The notes beneath the pieces were generated by a model. The model saw only the letters and a program-made list of their open reading frames with translations, made no database searches and was not told the DNA's origin. This document shows, piece by piece, positions 49,131 through 57,951 of a DNA stretch of 64,000 bases; within the stretch, counting starts at the first letter, position 1; each line of letters begins with the position of its first letter. The position numbers and the translations under genes were made by a program. The DNA is from an uncultured Porphyromonadaceae bacterium (GTDB lineage Bacteria > Bacteroidota > Bacteroidia > Bacteroidales > Muribaculaceae), in assembly GCA_902491515.1 (NCBI GenBank), contig CABUIC010000011.1:19129-83128 (forward strand), in the 5' to 3' direction.

Positions 49131-52127
49131 ATGAATTTATTCAAAGGACTCCTTGTAGGGTCGCTTCTGGCGGGTTCGGCCTTCGCGGCCGGAGCCTCCA
49201 CTTTCGTGGGCGAACGCACCGACTTCCGCGACGAGACGATCTACTTCGCGATGACCACGCGTTTCTACGACGGCGATCCCACAAACAACGTCTACTGCTG
49301 GGACGGCGTCAACAACATCAACGACCCCGAATGGCGCGGCGACTTCCGCGGCCTCATCAACAAACTCGACTACATCAAGGCCCTCGGCTTCACGGCCGTG
49401 TGGATCACGCCTGTTGTCGAGAACGGCTCCGGCCTCGACTACCATGGCTACCACGCCATGAACTTCGGTAAGGTCGACCACCGCTACGTGGGCAAGAGCG
49501 CTACCGACGCCGATGCCGACGTGGCCTTCCAGGAGCTCATCGATGAGGTCCACAAGCGCGGGATGAAGCTCATCCTCGACATCGTCCTCCAGCACACCGG
49601 CAACTTCGGCGAGGAATTCCTCTGCCGCATGTTCAAGAAGGACTACACCAAGGACCTCGGCGACATCAACGCCTCCATGCTCGTGATTCCCGAATCCGAG
49701 GGCGGCAAGCTCCCCTCGAACTACGCCTCGATGAAACCCGCCGAACAGTACGGCGCGCGCCTCGGCCTGATGAAGAATTCCCGCTTCATCAACGAGGACA
49801 TCCACAACTACTGGCACCACAAGGCCTGGTTCGACTGGGACGATCCCTCCCGCTGGTGGGGCCAGATCGCCGGCGACTGCGTGGACCTCAACACGGAGCA
49901 TCCCACAGTGACCAACTACATCGTGGAATGCTACTCGCGCTTCATCAAGATGGGTGTCGACGGCTTCCGAATCGACACGGCCGGCCACATTCCGCGCCTT
50001 TCCTTCAACAAGATGTTCCTCCCGCAGCTCATGGCCGCCGCCGAGACTCCCGAAGCAAAGGCCAAGCGAGGCAACACGCCCTTCTTTATGTACGGCGAGG
50101 TCTGCGCCCGCTCGATGGAAGTGATCTACCGCGGCGAGAACTACAACTGCTCGCCCTGCTACTATACCTGGAAGGAATCCAAGGACTATCCCTGGGACAT
50201 GGATCCCAAGTCGTGGGACGAGGTCGTGGCCATTCCTCTTGAAAAAGAAGGGTCGCATGACTACGTCACCGTCAGCGGCCACACCAACTGGATGTCCGTC
50301 CAGCAGTCCGGCAAGGACGACCTCGGCCACTCCGACGCCATCCTCCGCAAGAGCGACAACGCCCTCCTCAAGGGCAACGAATACCACACCCCCGACCATT
50401 CCGACTTCTCCGGCATGAGCGTAATCGACTTCGCCATGCACTGGAACTTCAATTCCGCAACGGGCGCCTACGGCGTGCGCAGACAGGACAACCTCTACAA
50501 CGACGCCACCTACAACGTCGTCTACGTCGACTCCCACGACTACGCCCCCGACAGCAACTACCGCTTCACCGGCACGCAGGACACCTGGGCCGAGAACCTC
50601 TCGCTGATGTTCACCTTCCGCGGCATCCCCTGCATCTACTACGGCTCCGAAGTCGAGTTCCAGAAGGGCATGCCCATCGACAAGGGCGCCGTCCTCGCTC
50701 TCAAGGACTCAGGCCGCGCCTACTTCGGCGGCTACATCGAGGGCGACGTCAAGGTGACCGACTTCGCCGAATACACCGGCGCTACCGGCAACCTCGCCTC
50801 CACCCTCAGCTATCCCCTCGCCCTCCACATCCAGCGCCTCAACAAAATCCGCGCCGCCGTGCCCGCCCTCCGAAAGGGCCAGTACAGCAACGAGGGCTGC
50901 ACCGGCAAGATGGCCTTCAAGCGCCGCTACACCGACTCGAAGACCGACTCCTACGTGCTCGTCACCATCAGCGGCGACGCCACCTTCACGGGCGTGCTCA
51001 ACGGCCGCTACGTCGACGCCGTCACCGGCGACGTCAAGACCGTCACCGACGGCAAGCTCGAGGCCAAGTGCTCCGGCAAGGGCAACCTCCGCGTCTACGT
51101 GCTCGACACCGACAAGACCAAGGCTCCCGGCAAGGTGGGCGACGACGGTAAATACATCTACGCCTCCGCTCCCGTGGAAGCTGCCTGGACCGAATGGCCC
51201 GACGAGACAATGCCTGAGGAGACCTGGACTGTGAAGCCCTCCGGAAGCGGACCCGTAGTCAGCGGCGACCGCGTAGAGCCCGAGACGCCCGTAGAGCCCT
51301 CAATGGCCAAGGGCGAGCAGGCTATCTTCTTCGAGCACGACTCCTGGAACCCCGCCACGGTATGGATCTGGGCCACCGGCAAGAACTACACCGGAGGCAC
51401 CTGGCCCGGCCAGAACCTCACCTACCTCGGCAACAACGTCTACAAGTGGACCTACTCCGGCACCGACAAGATCGCCGACGGCGCGCTCCTCATCTTCAGC
51501 AACGCCGGCAACAACCAGATCTCCAAGGACGGCTGGAAATATGTCAACGGCGGATACTACAACTCCAAGGGCTACGTCAAGACCATCGAAGGCGCAGGCG
51601 ACATCGAGGACGACCCCGTCGTGCCCGTCGACCCCACACTCTTCACCGCATATTTCGACAACAACTCGTCAAACTGGAACTCCGTCTACGCATGGGTTTG
51701 GGACAGCGCCCACGGCGACAAGAACTACACCGGCGGCTCCTGGCCCGGCCAAAAGCTCGAGCTTGACCCCGCAACAGGCTACTACAAGTTCACCTGCACC
51801 GTCACCGATGCCAACCCCCGCTTGATGATCATCTTCAGCAACAACGGCGCCGCGCAGACCGGCGACTTAGAGTTCAAGAACGGCGGCGTCTACACCTCCA
51901 CGGGCCACAACGGCCAGTTCGTTACCGGCATCTCGTCGACCGTCTACGACTCGCTCCGGATCTCTGTAAGCAACCACCTTCTCGTGGTTGTCGCTCCCGA
52001 CGCATGCTCGCTCACGGTAGTGCGCGCCGACGGCGTGTCCTTCCCTGTTGACATCCATCCCGGACGCAACGAAATCTCCCTCCCCCGAGGCTTCTACATC
52101 GTCAACCGTCAGAAAGTGGTGCTCTGA
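49131..52127 (+). CDS. Secreted GH13 alpha-amylase with two CBM26-like modules
   Basis: 998 residues with a signal peptide. The GH13 catalytic barrel (about 30-650) shows 'LDIVLQHTG' (region I), 'GVDGFRIDTAGH' with nucleophile Asp282, acid/base Glu323 in 'MYGEVCAR' and the stabilising Asp470 in 'VDSHDYAP'. It should cut alpha-1,4 links in starch or glycogen outside the cell. Two CBM26-like starch-binding modules follow: about 729-825 ('WNPATVWIWATGKNYTGGTW') and about 836-930 ('NWNSVYAWVWDS...GGSWPGQ'). The end, 'VRADGVSFPVDIHPGRNEI...LPRGFYIV', looks like a longer type IX sorting domain. No SusCD pair is adjacent. The same CBM26 type occurs in the two CotH genes upstream. Confidence 0.9.
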   Translation: MNLFKGLLVGSLLAGSAFAAGASTFVGERTDFRDETIYFAMTTRFYDGDPTNNVYCWDGVNNINDPEWRGDFRGLINKLDYIKALGFTAVWITPVVENGSGLDYHGYHAMNFGKVDHRYVGKSATDADADVAFQELIDEVHKRGMKLILDIVLQHTGNFGEEFLCRMFKKDYTKDLGDINASMLVIPESEGGKLPSNYASMKPAEQYGARLGLMKNSRFINEDIHNYWHHKAWFDWDDPSRWWGQIAGDCVDLNTEHPTVTNYIVECYSRFIKMGVDGFRIDTAGHIPRLSFNKMFLPQLMAAAETPEAKAKRGNTPFFMYGEVCARSMEVIYRGENYNCSPCYYTWKESKDYPWDMDPKSWDEVVAIPLEKEGSHDYVTVSGHTNWMSVQQSGKDDLGHSDAILRKSDNALLKGNEYHTPDHSDFSGMSVIDFAMHWNFNSATGAYGVRRQDNLYNDATYNVVYVDSHDYAPDSNYRFTGTQDTWAENLSLMFTFRGIPCIYYGSEVEFQKGMPIDKGAVLALKDSGRAYFGGYIEGDVKVTDFAEYTGATGNLASTLSYPLALHIQRLNKIRAAVPALRKGQYSNEGCTGKMAFKRRYTDSKTDSYVLVTISGDATFTGVLNGRYVDAVTGDVKTVTDGKLEAKCSGKGNLRVYVLDTDKTKAPGKVGDDGKYIYASAPVEAAWTEWPDETMPEETWTVKPSGSGPVVSGDRVEPETPVEPSMAKGEQAIFFEHDSWNPATVWIWATGKNYTGGTWPGQNLTYLGNNVYKWTYSGTDKIADGALLIFSNAGNNQISKDGWKYVNGGYYNSKGYVKTIEGAGDIEDDPVVPVDPTLFTAYFDNNSSNWNSVYAWVWDSAHGDKNYTGGSWPGQKLELDPATGYYKFTCTVTDANPRLMIIFSNNGAAQTGDLEFKNGGVYTSTGHNGQFVTGISSTVYDSLRISVSNHLLVVVAPDACSLTVVRADGVSFPVDIHPGRNEISLPRGFYIVNRQKVVL

Positions 52128-52159
52128 CAAGCACGCCTCTGACAAGCGGATAAAAATCC

Positions 52160-52194
52160 TTCTCCCCCGGTGTCTTTGCGGCGCCGGGGGAGAA
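52160..52194 (+). terminator. Hairpin after the alpha-amylase gene
   Basis: TTCTCCCCCGG and CCGGGGGAGAA, a perfect 11-pair stem with a 13-base loop; only a weak T-rich sequence (TTGTTG) follows. Confidence 0.65.
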
Positions 52195-52257
52195 TTGTTG
52201 AATATCAGTCTGTTTGCGACGCGCGGTGAAAAAAGTTGAAATTTTTTTCGAGAAAAA

Positions 52258-52289
52258 TTTGGAGGAACGAAAAAAAGACCGTAACTTTG
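52258..52289 (+). promoter_or_regulatory. Promoter of tRNA-Asp
   Basis: TTTG (52258-52261), exactly 20 bases, TAACTTTG (52282-52289), 45 bases before the tRNA. Confidence 0.82.
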
Positions 52290-52333
52290 CAACGCAAAAG
52301 CGAAAAGCCGATGCCTCTCCCACCGAAAAACGA

Positions 52334-52407
52334 GGTGTGGTAGTTCAGCTGGTTAGAATACCTGCCTGTCACGCAGGGGGTCGCGGGTTCGAGTCCCGTC
52401 CATACCG
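52334..52407 (+). tRNA. tRNA-Asp (anticodon GTC)
   Basis: Acceptor GGTGTGG pairs with CCATACC (one G-T), the anticodon stem CCTGC/GCAGG encloses CTGTCAC (anticodon GTC), and the T-arm is GCGGGTTCGAGTCCCGT. Discriminator G, as required for tRNA-Asp; 74 nt; CCA not encoded. Confidence 0.95.
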
Positions 52408-52422
52408 CAAGAGGAGAGAGGA

Positions 52423-52469
52423 GAATGAGAAACAGTGAGTCTTCGGACTTCGTTTCTCATTCTTTTTTT
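52423..52469 (+). terminator. Terminator of tRNA-Asp
   Basis: GAATGAGAAAC and GTTTCTCATTC (11 pairs) enclose a smaller AGTC-TTCG-GACT hairpin with a stable UUCG loop; T7 follows. Confidence 0.9.
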
Positions 52470-52550
52470 ATTTCCCACCGGAAAAATGACGTTTTTTGGG
52501 CGGAAGTTGCGGTTTTGACGGGGGAAAATGTTATTTTTGCAGATTGAAAT

Positions 52551-53372
52551 ATGTCCAACGGCAAAAATCTCCATGTTATGCCAACTCAAAGCCCTGAAAC
52601 TCAGTCAACCGGCACTCCGGCGCACGTCGCTGACACGTGCGTGATAATTCCCACTTACAACGAATGCGAGAACGCCGCGGCGATAATCGACGCCGTGATG
52701 GCGCTTCCCGTGGCTTTCGATGTGCTTGTAATCGACGACGGTTCGCCCGACGGCACGGCCGAAATCGTGCGCGGGAAGATGAAGGAGTATCCGGGCCGCG
52801 TCGACATGATAGAGCGCTCGGGAAAGCTGGGACTCGGCACGGCCTACATCACGGGCTTCAAGCACTGCCTGACAAAGCATTACGACTTCATCTGCGAGAT
52901 GGACGCCGATTTCTCGCACAATCCCAATGATTTGCTGAAGCTTCGCGCGGCGTGCGTCGACGAGGGCGCCGACCTGGCCGTGGGCTCGCGCTATGTTTCG
53001 GGCGTGAATGTGGTGAACTGGCCGATGGGCCGCGTGCTGATGAGTTTCTATGCTTCGAAATATGTGCGTCTGATAACGCGGATGCCCGTCCACGACACGA
53101 CGGCGGGCTTCGTCTGCTACCGCCGCAGGGTTCTCGAGGCTCTTCCTCTCGACAAGGTGAAGTTCAAGGGCTACGCCTTCCAGATTGAGATGAAGTTCAC
53201 GGCCTTCAAATACGGCTTCAAGGTCGTGGAGGTGCCCATCATCTTCATCAACCGCGTGCTCGGCACAAGCAAGATGAACTCCGGAATTTTCGGCGAGGCC
53301 GTGTTCGGGGTAATCCGCTTGAAATGGAACAGCTTCTTCCGCAAGTTCCCCGATTATTCGAAAAAAGGATGA
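52551..53372 (+). CDS. Polyprenol monophosphomannose synthase (Dpm1-like GT2)
   Basis: 273 residues. After a 25-residue flexible N-terminus comes a GT2 domain: 'CVIIPTYNECENAAAIIDAV', 'VLVIDDGSPDGTAEIV', 'FICEMDADFSHNPNDL' (DAD metal site), 'AVGSRYVSGVNVVNWPMGR' and 'VHDTTAGFVCYRRRVLE'. These are motifs of dolichol/polyprenol-phosphate mannose synthases, which make the lipid-linked sugar donor for periplasmic glycosylation. No C-terminal membrane segment is evident, so it is the soluble class. A -7-like TATTTTTG lies at 52532-52539. It overlaps pyrC by four bases, an order I associate with Bacteroidales genomes. Confidence 0.88.
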   Translation: MSNGKNLHVMPTQSPETQSTGTPAHVADTCVIIPTYNECENAAAIIDAVMALPVAFDVLVIDDGSPDGTAEIVRGKMKEYPGRVDMIERSGKLGLGTAYITGFKHCLTKHYDFICEMDADFSHNPNDLLKLRAACVDEGADLAVGSRYVSGVNVVNWPMGRVLMSFYASKYVRLITRMPVHDTTAGFVCYRRRVLEALPLDKVKFKGYAFQIEMKFTAFKYGFKVVEVPIIFINRVLGTSKMNSGIFGEAVFGVIRLKWNSFFRKFPDYSKKG

Positions 53373-54673
53373 ATCGCCGGACACTCATAAGGAATTGCCG
53401 TTTCGCGGACGGAACCGCCGGCTGGCTTCTGGCCGAAGGGCGCCGCATCGCCGCGCTCGGGGAGGGAGATGCGCCGTCGGAGGCTGTCGACGAGACGGTC
53501 GACGCCCGGGGCGCGCTCCTGCTTCCGGGCATGATCGACACCCATGTTCATTTCCGCGAGCCGGGCCTGACGCACAAAGCCACGATAGCCTCCGAGAGCC
53601 GCGCGGCGCTGCTCGGAGGAGTGACTTCCTATCTCGAGATGCCCAACACGAAGCCGGCTACGACCAGCCTCGCGGCCCTTGAGGAGAAGAAGGACATCGC
53701 CGCGCGCGACTCCGCGGCCAACTACGGCTTCTTTCTCGGCGCCTCGGAAACGAATATCGACGAGCTCCGTGCGCTCGACCCTCGCGCCGTGCCGGGCATA
53801 AAGCTCTTCATCGGCTCCTCGACGGGCAATATGGCTGTCAATTCGCCCGAGGCGCTGGATGCCATATTCGAAGCCGCGACGGTGCCGGTGATGGTCCATG
53901 CCGAGGACGACGAAATCATAGCCCGGCGCGCCGCGGAGGCCCGCGGGCGCTACGGCGAGGATGTCCCCGTTGCCGAACATTCGGCCATACGCTCCGGGGA
54001 AGCCTGCCTGACCGCCGCCCAAAGGGCCATCGGCCTTGCGAAGGACCACGGCAAGCGCCTTCACATCGCCCACCTCACCACAGCCGCCGAGCTCAAGGCC
54101 GCGGAAGGCGAGCCGCTGGTGACAACTGAGGTGACGCCCCTGCATCTGACTTTCGACTGCGGGGACTACGCGCGTCTCGGCAGCCGCATAAAGGTGAATC
54201 CCGCCGTGAAGACTCCGGCGGACCGCGAGGAGCTGCGGCGCGCTCTCGCGGACGGCCGAATCACCACCATAGGCTCGGACCATGCCCCGCACTTACTCCG
54301 CGAGAAGGAAGGAGGCGCGCTGAAAGCGGCCTCGGGTGCGCCCTCGGTGCAGTTCGCGCTCCCGCTTCTCCTTACGCATTTTCCCGCGGCTCTTATAGCT
54401 GAGAAATATTCCGCCGCTCCGGCGCGTCTCTTCGACATCGAAGGCCGCGGCGAGCTTCGCCCGGGCGCCTATGCCGACCTCGTGCTCGTGGAGGAGTGCC
54501 CGCCCTACACGCTGACGGACGGCGATTCGGCCTCGCCCTGCGGGTGGACGCCTTTCGCGGGGCAGACCCTCGGGTGGCGCGTGCGCGACGTGTGGGTGAA
54601 CGGGACGCGCGCCGTGAGCGACGGGCGACTTACGGGCCGCACGGACGCGATGCCGCTCGTATTCGACAGGTGA
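53369..54673 (+). CDS. pyrC: Dihydroorotase
   Basis: 434 residues; converts carbamoyl-aspartate to dihydroorotate in pyrimidine synthesis. The amidohydrolase metal motif 'GMIDTHVHFREPGLTHKATI' (His59, His61) is near the N-terminus, 'KLFIGSSTGNM' and 'VMVHAEDDE' follow, then 'HIAHLTTAAEL' and 'TIGSDHAPHL'. The ATG at 53369 overlaps the previous stop (ATGA) and gives normal length; an earlier in-frame ATG at 53324 lies deep inside the mannose synthase gene and is unlikely. Confidence 0.95.
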   Translation: MNRRTLIRNCRFADGTAGWLLAEGRRIAALGEGDAPSEAVDETVDARGALLLPGMIDTHVHFREPGLTHKATIASESRAALLGGVTSYLEMPNTKPATTSLAALEEKKDIAARDSAANYGFFLGASETNIDELRALDPRAVPGIKLFIGSSTGNMAVNSPEALDAIFEAATVPVMVHAEDDEIIARRAAEARGRYGEDVPVAEHSAIRSGEACLTAAQRAIGLAKDHGKRLHIAHLTTAAELKAAEGEPLVTTEVTPLHLTFDCGDYARLGSRIKVNPAVKTPADREELRRALADGRITTIGSDHAPHLLREKEGGALKAASGAPSVQFALPLLLTHFPAALIAEKYSAAPARLFDIEGRGELRPGAYADLVLVEECPPYTLTDGDSASPCGWTPFAGQTLGWRVRDVWVNGTRAVSDGRLTGRTDAMPLVFDR

Positions 54674-54697
54674 CAAACAGACTAAAAGAATTTTATC

Positions 54698-55501
54698 ATG
54701 AAACCGGAAGTACGCCCCAAGAAAGCCCTCGGCCAGCATTTCCTGACCGACCTGAGTGTGGCCGAGCGCATAGCCTCGACCCTCGACGACTACAAGGAAG
54801 AGCCAGTTCTCGAAATCGGCCCCGGCATGGGTGTGCTGACGCAGTTCCTGCTCGAGAAGCATCCCGGGCGTCTGGACGTGGCTGAAATCGACGCCGAGAG
54901 CGTCGACTACCTGCGGAGGAACTTCCCGGTGTTCAATGACCCGGCTTCCGGCGACTGCATAGTCGAGGGCGACTTCCTCCTGATGGACCTCGCGGAGCTT
55001 TTTCCGGGCGACGGGCCTTTCTGCATCATAGGCAACTATCCCTACAACATCTCCTCGCAGATATTCTTCAAGGTCCTGGACTACAAGGACCGCGTGGTCT
55101 GCTGTTCGGGAATGCTCCAGAAAGAGGTGGCCGAGCGCATCGCCGCAGCCCCGGGCACGAAGGCCCGCGGCATCCTGAGCGTGCTTCTCCAGGCCTGGTA
55201 TGACATCGAATACCTTTTCACGGTGCCGGAGCACGTCTTCTGTCCGCCGCCGAAGGTCAAGAGTGGGGTAATCCGCCTGCGGCGCAACGGCGCGACGGAG
55301 CTCGGATGCGACGAGAAGCTGTTCCGGACCATCGTCAAGACCACCTTCGGGCAGCGCCGCAAGACCCTCCGCAACTCCCTCCGCCCGCTCCTCGCTCCGG
55401 GCGCCGCGCTTCCCGACAGCCCGCTGCTGGCCCTCCGCCCCGAACAGCTCTCCGTGGAGCAATTCGTTGAACTCACCAATCTTACATGCCCGCTGAGATG
55501 A
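54698..55501 (+). CDS. rsmA: 16S rRNA A1518/A1519 dimethyltransferase
   Basis: 267 residues; RsmA/KsgA dimethylates two adjacent adenines near the 3' end of 16S rRNA. Signatures are 'KKALGQHFLTDLSVAERI', SAM-binding 'LEIGPGMGVLTQFLL', catalytic 'IIGNYPYNISSQIFFK' (NxPY-type motif as NYPY) and 'VPEHVFCPPPKVKSGVI' in the C-terminal part. Follows pyrC by 24 bases; its stop overlaps mgtE. Confidence 0.96.
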   Translation: MKPEVRPKKALGQHFLTDLSVAERIASTLDDYKEEPVLEIGPGMGVLTQFLLEKHPGRLDVAEIDAESVDYLRRNFPVFNDPASGDCIVEGDFLLMDLAELFPGDGPFCIIGNYPYNISSQIFFKVLDYKDRVVCCSGMLQKEVAERIAAAPGTKARGILSVLLQAWYDIEYLFTVPEHVFCPPPKVKSGVIRLRRNGATELGCDEKLFRTIVKTTFGQRRKTLRNSLRPLLAPGAALPDSPLLALRPEQLSVEQFVELTNLTCPLR

Positions 55502-56868
55502 AAGACAATTCTCCCGAACTTCTCGAGCGCATCCGCGGGATAATCCGCGACGACAAGCGCGAGGAAGCCATCGCCGAGCTCCACGACCTGCATCCGGCGG
55601 ACATCGCCGAGCTCTTCCAGGACCTGGACCTCGAGGAAAGCGAGTACCTCTACCGCCTCCTCGACGAGGAACAGGCCGCCGACGTGCTCATGGAGCTGGA
55701 CGAGGACGACCGCCGCAAGCTCCTGAGCGATATGCCGGCCGAGGAAATCGCCAAGCAGATTGACCACCTCGACACGGACGACGCCGTGGACCTCATCCAG
55801 ACCCTCAACGAGGACGAGCGCGACGAAATCCTCTCGCACATCGACGACGTCGAGCAGGCCGGCGACATCATCGACCTTCTGAAATACGACGAGGACACCG
55901 CCGGCGGCCTCATGGGCACGGAGATGATTGTCGTGAACGAAAACTGGTCGATGCCCGAGACCATCAAGCAGATGCGAATGCAGGCAGAGGACATGGACGA
56001 GATATACTACGTCTACGTCGTGGACAACGACTCGAAGCTCAAGGGCGTTCTGCCGCTGAAGGAGCTAATCACGCATCCCTCGGTGTCGAAAATCAAACAC
56101 GTCATGGAGACCGATCCCGTGAGCGTGCGCGCCGAGACCCCTATCGACGAGGTGGCCCTCGACTTCGAGAAGTACGACCTCGTGGCGATGCCCGTTGTGG
56201 ATTCAATCGGGCGCCTCCTCGGCCGGATAACGGTCGACGACGTGATGGACCAGGTCCGCGAATCAAGCGAGCGTGACTATCAGCTGGCTTCGGGTATCTC
56301 GTCGGACGTGGACGCCGACGACTCCATCTTCGCGCAGGTGAAGGCCCGCATTCCCTGGCTTCTGATAGGCATAGCCTCAGGCATCCTGTCGTCGCTTATT
56401 CTCGGCAATTTCGAGGGACAGCTCCACGCCGTGACGGCGCTCGCGCTGTTCATCCCCATCATCGGCGGCACGGGCGGCAACGTGGGCGTGCAGTCCTCGG
56501 CCATCGTGGTCCAGGGCCTTGCCAACGGCTCGCTGGAAATCAAGCAGTTCGCCTCGCAGTTAGGCAAGGAGGTGCTGATCGGGCTTCTGAACGCCTCGAT
56601 TATCGCGGCGGTGATACTGGTCTACAATCTGATAATGCTTCCGGACAATCTGGCCGTGACGCTTTCGGTGGCGGTGTCGCTGTTTGCGGTGGTTATGTTC
56701 GCCTCGATTCTGGGCACGGTCATACCCCTCACGCTCGAGAAGCTGAAAATCAATCCCGCGCTTGCCACGGGTCCTTTCATTCAGATTTCCAACGATATAG
56801 TCGGCCTTATAATCTATGTGAATATAGCCACGGCCTTCCTCAACAGACTTTCTCCCGGACTGCTGTAA
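55498..56868 (+). CDS. mgtE: Magnesium transporter MgtE
   Basis: 456 residues. A cytosolic N domain rich in acidic residues ('LHPADIAELFQDLDLEE', 'LMELDEDDRRKLLSDMPAEE') is followed by two CBS domains (about 130-255, with 'ITVDDVMDQVRE') and five C-terminal helices carrying 'GGTGGNVGVQSSAIVVQGL' (pore) and 'VIPLTLEKLKINPALATGP'. The protein is a Mg2+-gated channel in the inner membrane. The ATG at 55498 forms an ATGA overlap with rsmA; an ATG four codons earlier is possible. The 3' end overlaps the convergent phosphopantetheinyl transferase gene by 29 bases. Confidence 0.95.
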   Translation: MKDNSPELLERIRGIIRDDKREEAIAELHDLHPADIAELFQDLDLEESEYLYRLLDEEQAADVLMELDEDDRRKLLSDMPAEEIAKQIDHLDTDDAVDLIQTLNEDERDEILSHIDDVEQAGDIIDLLKYDEDTAGGLMGTEMIVVNENWSMPETIKQMRMQAEDMDEIYYVYVVDNDSKLKGVLPLKELITHPSVSKIKHVMETDPVSVRAETPIDEVALDFEKYDLVAMPVVDSIGRLLGRITVDDVMDQVRESSERDYQLASGISSDVDADDSIFAQVKARIPWLLIGIASGILSSLILGNFEGQLHAVTALALFIPIIGGTGGNVGVQSSAIVVQGLANGSLEIKQFASQLGKEVLIGLLNASIIAAVILVYNLIMLPDNLAVTLSVAVSLFAVVMFASILGTVIPLTLEKLKINPALATGPFIQISNDIVGLIIYVNIATAFLNRLSPGLL

Positions 56869-57394
56869 GAATGGCGTCGGGGCCGGCAAGCGACTTCTCG
56901 AAAACTATTTCCGCGACCCTTCCGCACACAGCGGGAGGGTCGATGCTTATGTTGGCGCGGAAATCGCAGGCGGCGGGTGAGGGGGAGAGCTTGTAGAGTG
57001 CTTCCTTGAGGGTCCAGGCGCGGGTGAGGTCGAAGAGGGTGGGGCAGGCGCTGAGCTCCTCGGGGGAAAACACGCGGGAGGCCACGCGGCGGAGCTGTTC
57101 GCGCGGCTCCTCGAGATCTATCCCGATGGGACGTTGGGCGATGGCGAGAGCCGCGTAGTGCATGGAGTGGCTGACGGATATGAAGATGTCGGGGCGCTCG
57201 GGCACGAATGGCGCGCCGTCGGGGCGGTGGCCGAGAGTGCAGTCTTCGCCCAGGGCGTGGCGCAGGAGCGCGCGGACGGCGCCCTGCTCGCGTTCGCGGC
57301 GCCCCTCGCGGCCGTCCGGAGCGGGAATGGCGCTTATGAGGATGCGGACGGGGCCGCGGCCGCGTGTATTTATGAGGTCTTCGGAAACGGTCAT
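56840..57394 (-). CDS. 4'-phosphopantetheinyl transferase superfamily protein
   Basis: 184 residues. It carries 'IGIDLEEPR' (90-98) and 'WTLKEALYKLSP' (127-138), the two magnesium/CoA-binding signatures of Sfp-type transferases, and 'FISVSHSMHYAALAI' for the P3 region. It adds the 4'-phosphopantetheine arm to an acyl or peptidyl carrier protein. It is the last gene of a minus-strand operon after gldE and gldD, an arrangement I recognise from other Bacteroidetes. Shorter than Sfp (about 224), close to other members of that group. Confidence 0.88.
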   Translation of the reverse strand: MTVSEDLINTRGRGPVRILISAIPAPDGREGRREREQGAVRALLRHALGEDCTLGHRPDGAPFVPERPDIFISVSHSMHYAALAIAQRPIGIDLEEPREQLRRVASRVFSPEELSACPTLFDLTRAWTLKEALYKLSPSPAACDFRANISIDPPAVCGRVAEIVFEKSLAGPDAILTAVREKVC

Positions 57395-57951
57395 TCGAGG
57401 CTGAGGAGGAGGGTCCGCGCGTCGTCGCGCAGGAGGTCGAGGAGGGGACGGATGGAGTCGGCGGACTCGCCGGGAGCGTCGAGGGCGACGGCGCCGCTGA
57501 GGAGCCGCCCGTCGGAGCTTGTAGCGAGGAGCTGGACTGGCGTGGTGAGGCCGGCGCGCGTGCTCGAGACGAGAGTGCAGGCCCAGCGCCCGGCGTGGAA
57601 TTCTTCGGTGAGGGCCGGAGCGTCGCCGAGGTTGAGGGAAATGCGCTGGCGGCGGTTTGCGACAGCCCCGGGAAGGTCGGCCGGACGGCTGATGCTGAGA
57701 TACATCGTGGCGCCGAGGGCAGGAGGATACACGATGTCGGCCCAGTCGGGACGCGCGGAATCGGGATGGAAACCGGCAATTCTGTTGATCCGGAACGAAA
57801 CGCCGTCGAGCGAGGCGGGGCGGCCTATGGAATCGGCTGAGAATGCCAGGCGGGGGAAGGCCTTCCGGCGGGGCACGGCCTCGCGGTCGCCGGAGCCGCA
57901 GGCTGCCGCGGCGAGGAGCAGGCCGGGCGCAAGGAGGGCGAGGGCTTTCAT
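57391..57951 (-). CDS. gldD: GldD-like gliding/type IX-associated lipoprotein
   Basis: 186 residues, lipoprotein signal with lipobox 'LAAAAC'. It shares with GldD an N-terminal 'RRKAFPRLAF' (cf. RGYFRIDFP), 'YPPALGATMYLSISR' and the C-terminal 'GRLLSGAVALDAP...DSIRPLLDLLRDDARTLL'. GldD is required for gliding and Flavobacterium type IX secretion; in non-gliding Bacteroidales its role is unknown. It overlaps gldE and the transferase gene, each by an ATGA. Similarity is modest, but context supports it. Confidence 0.75.
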   Translation of the reverse strand: MKALALLAPGLLLAAAACGSGDREAVPRRKAFPRLAFSADSIGRPASLDGVSFRINRIAGFHPDSARPDWADIVYPPALGATMYLSISRPADLPGAVANRRQRISLNLGDAPALTEEFHAGRWACTLVSSTRAGLTTPVQLLATSSDGRLLSGAVALDAPGESADSIRPLLDLLRDDARTLLLSLE

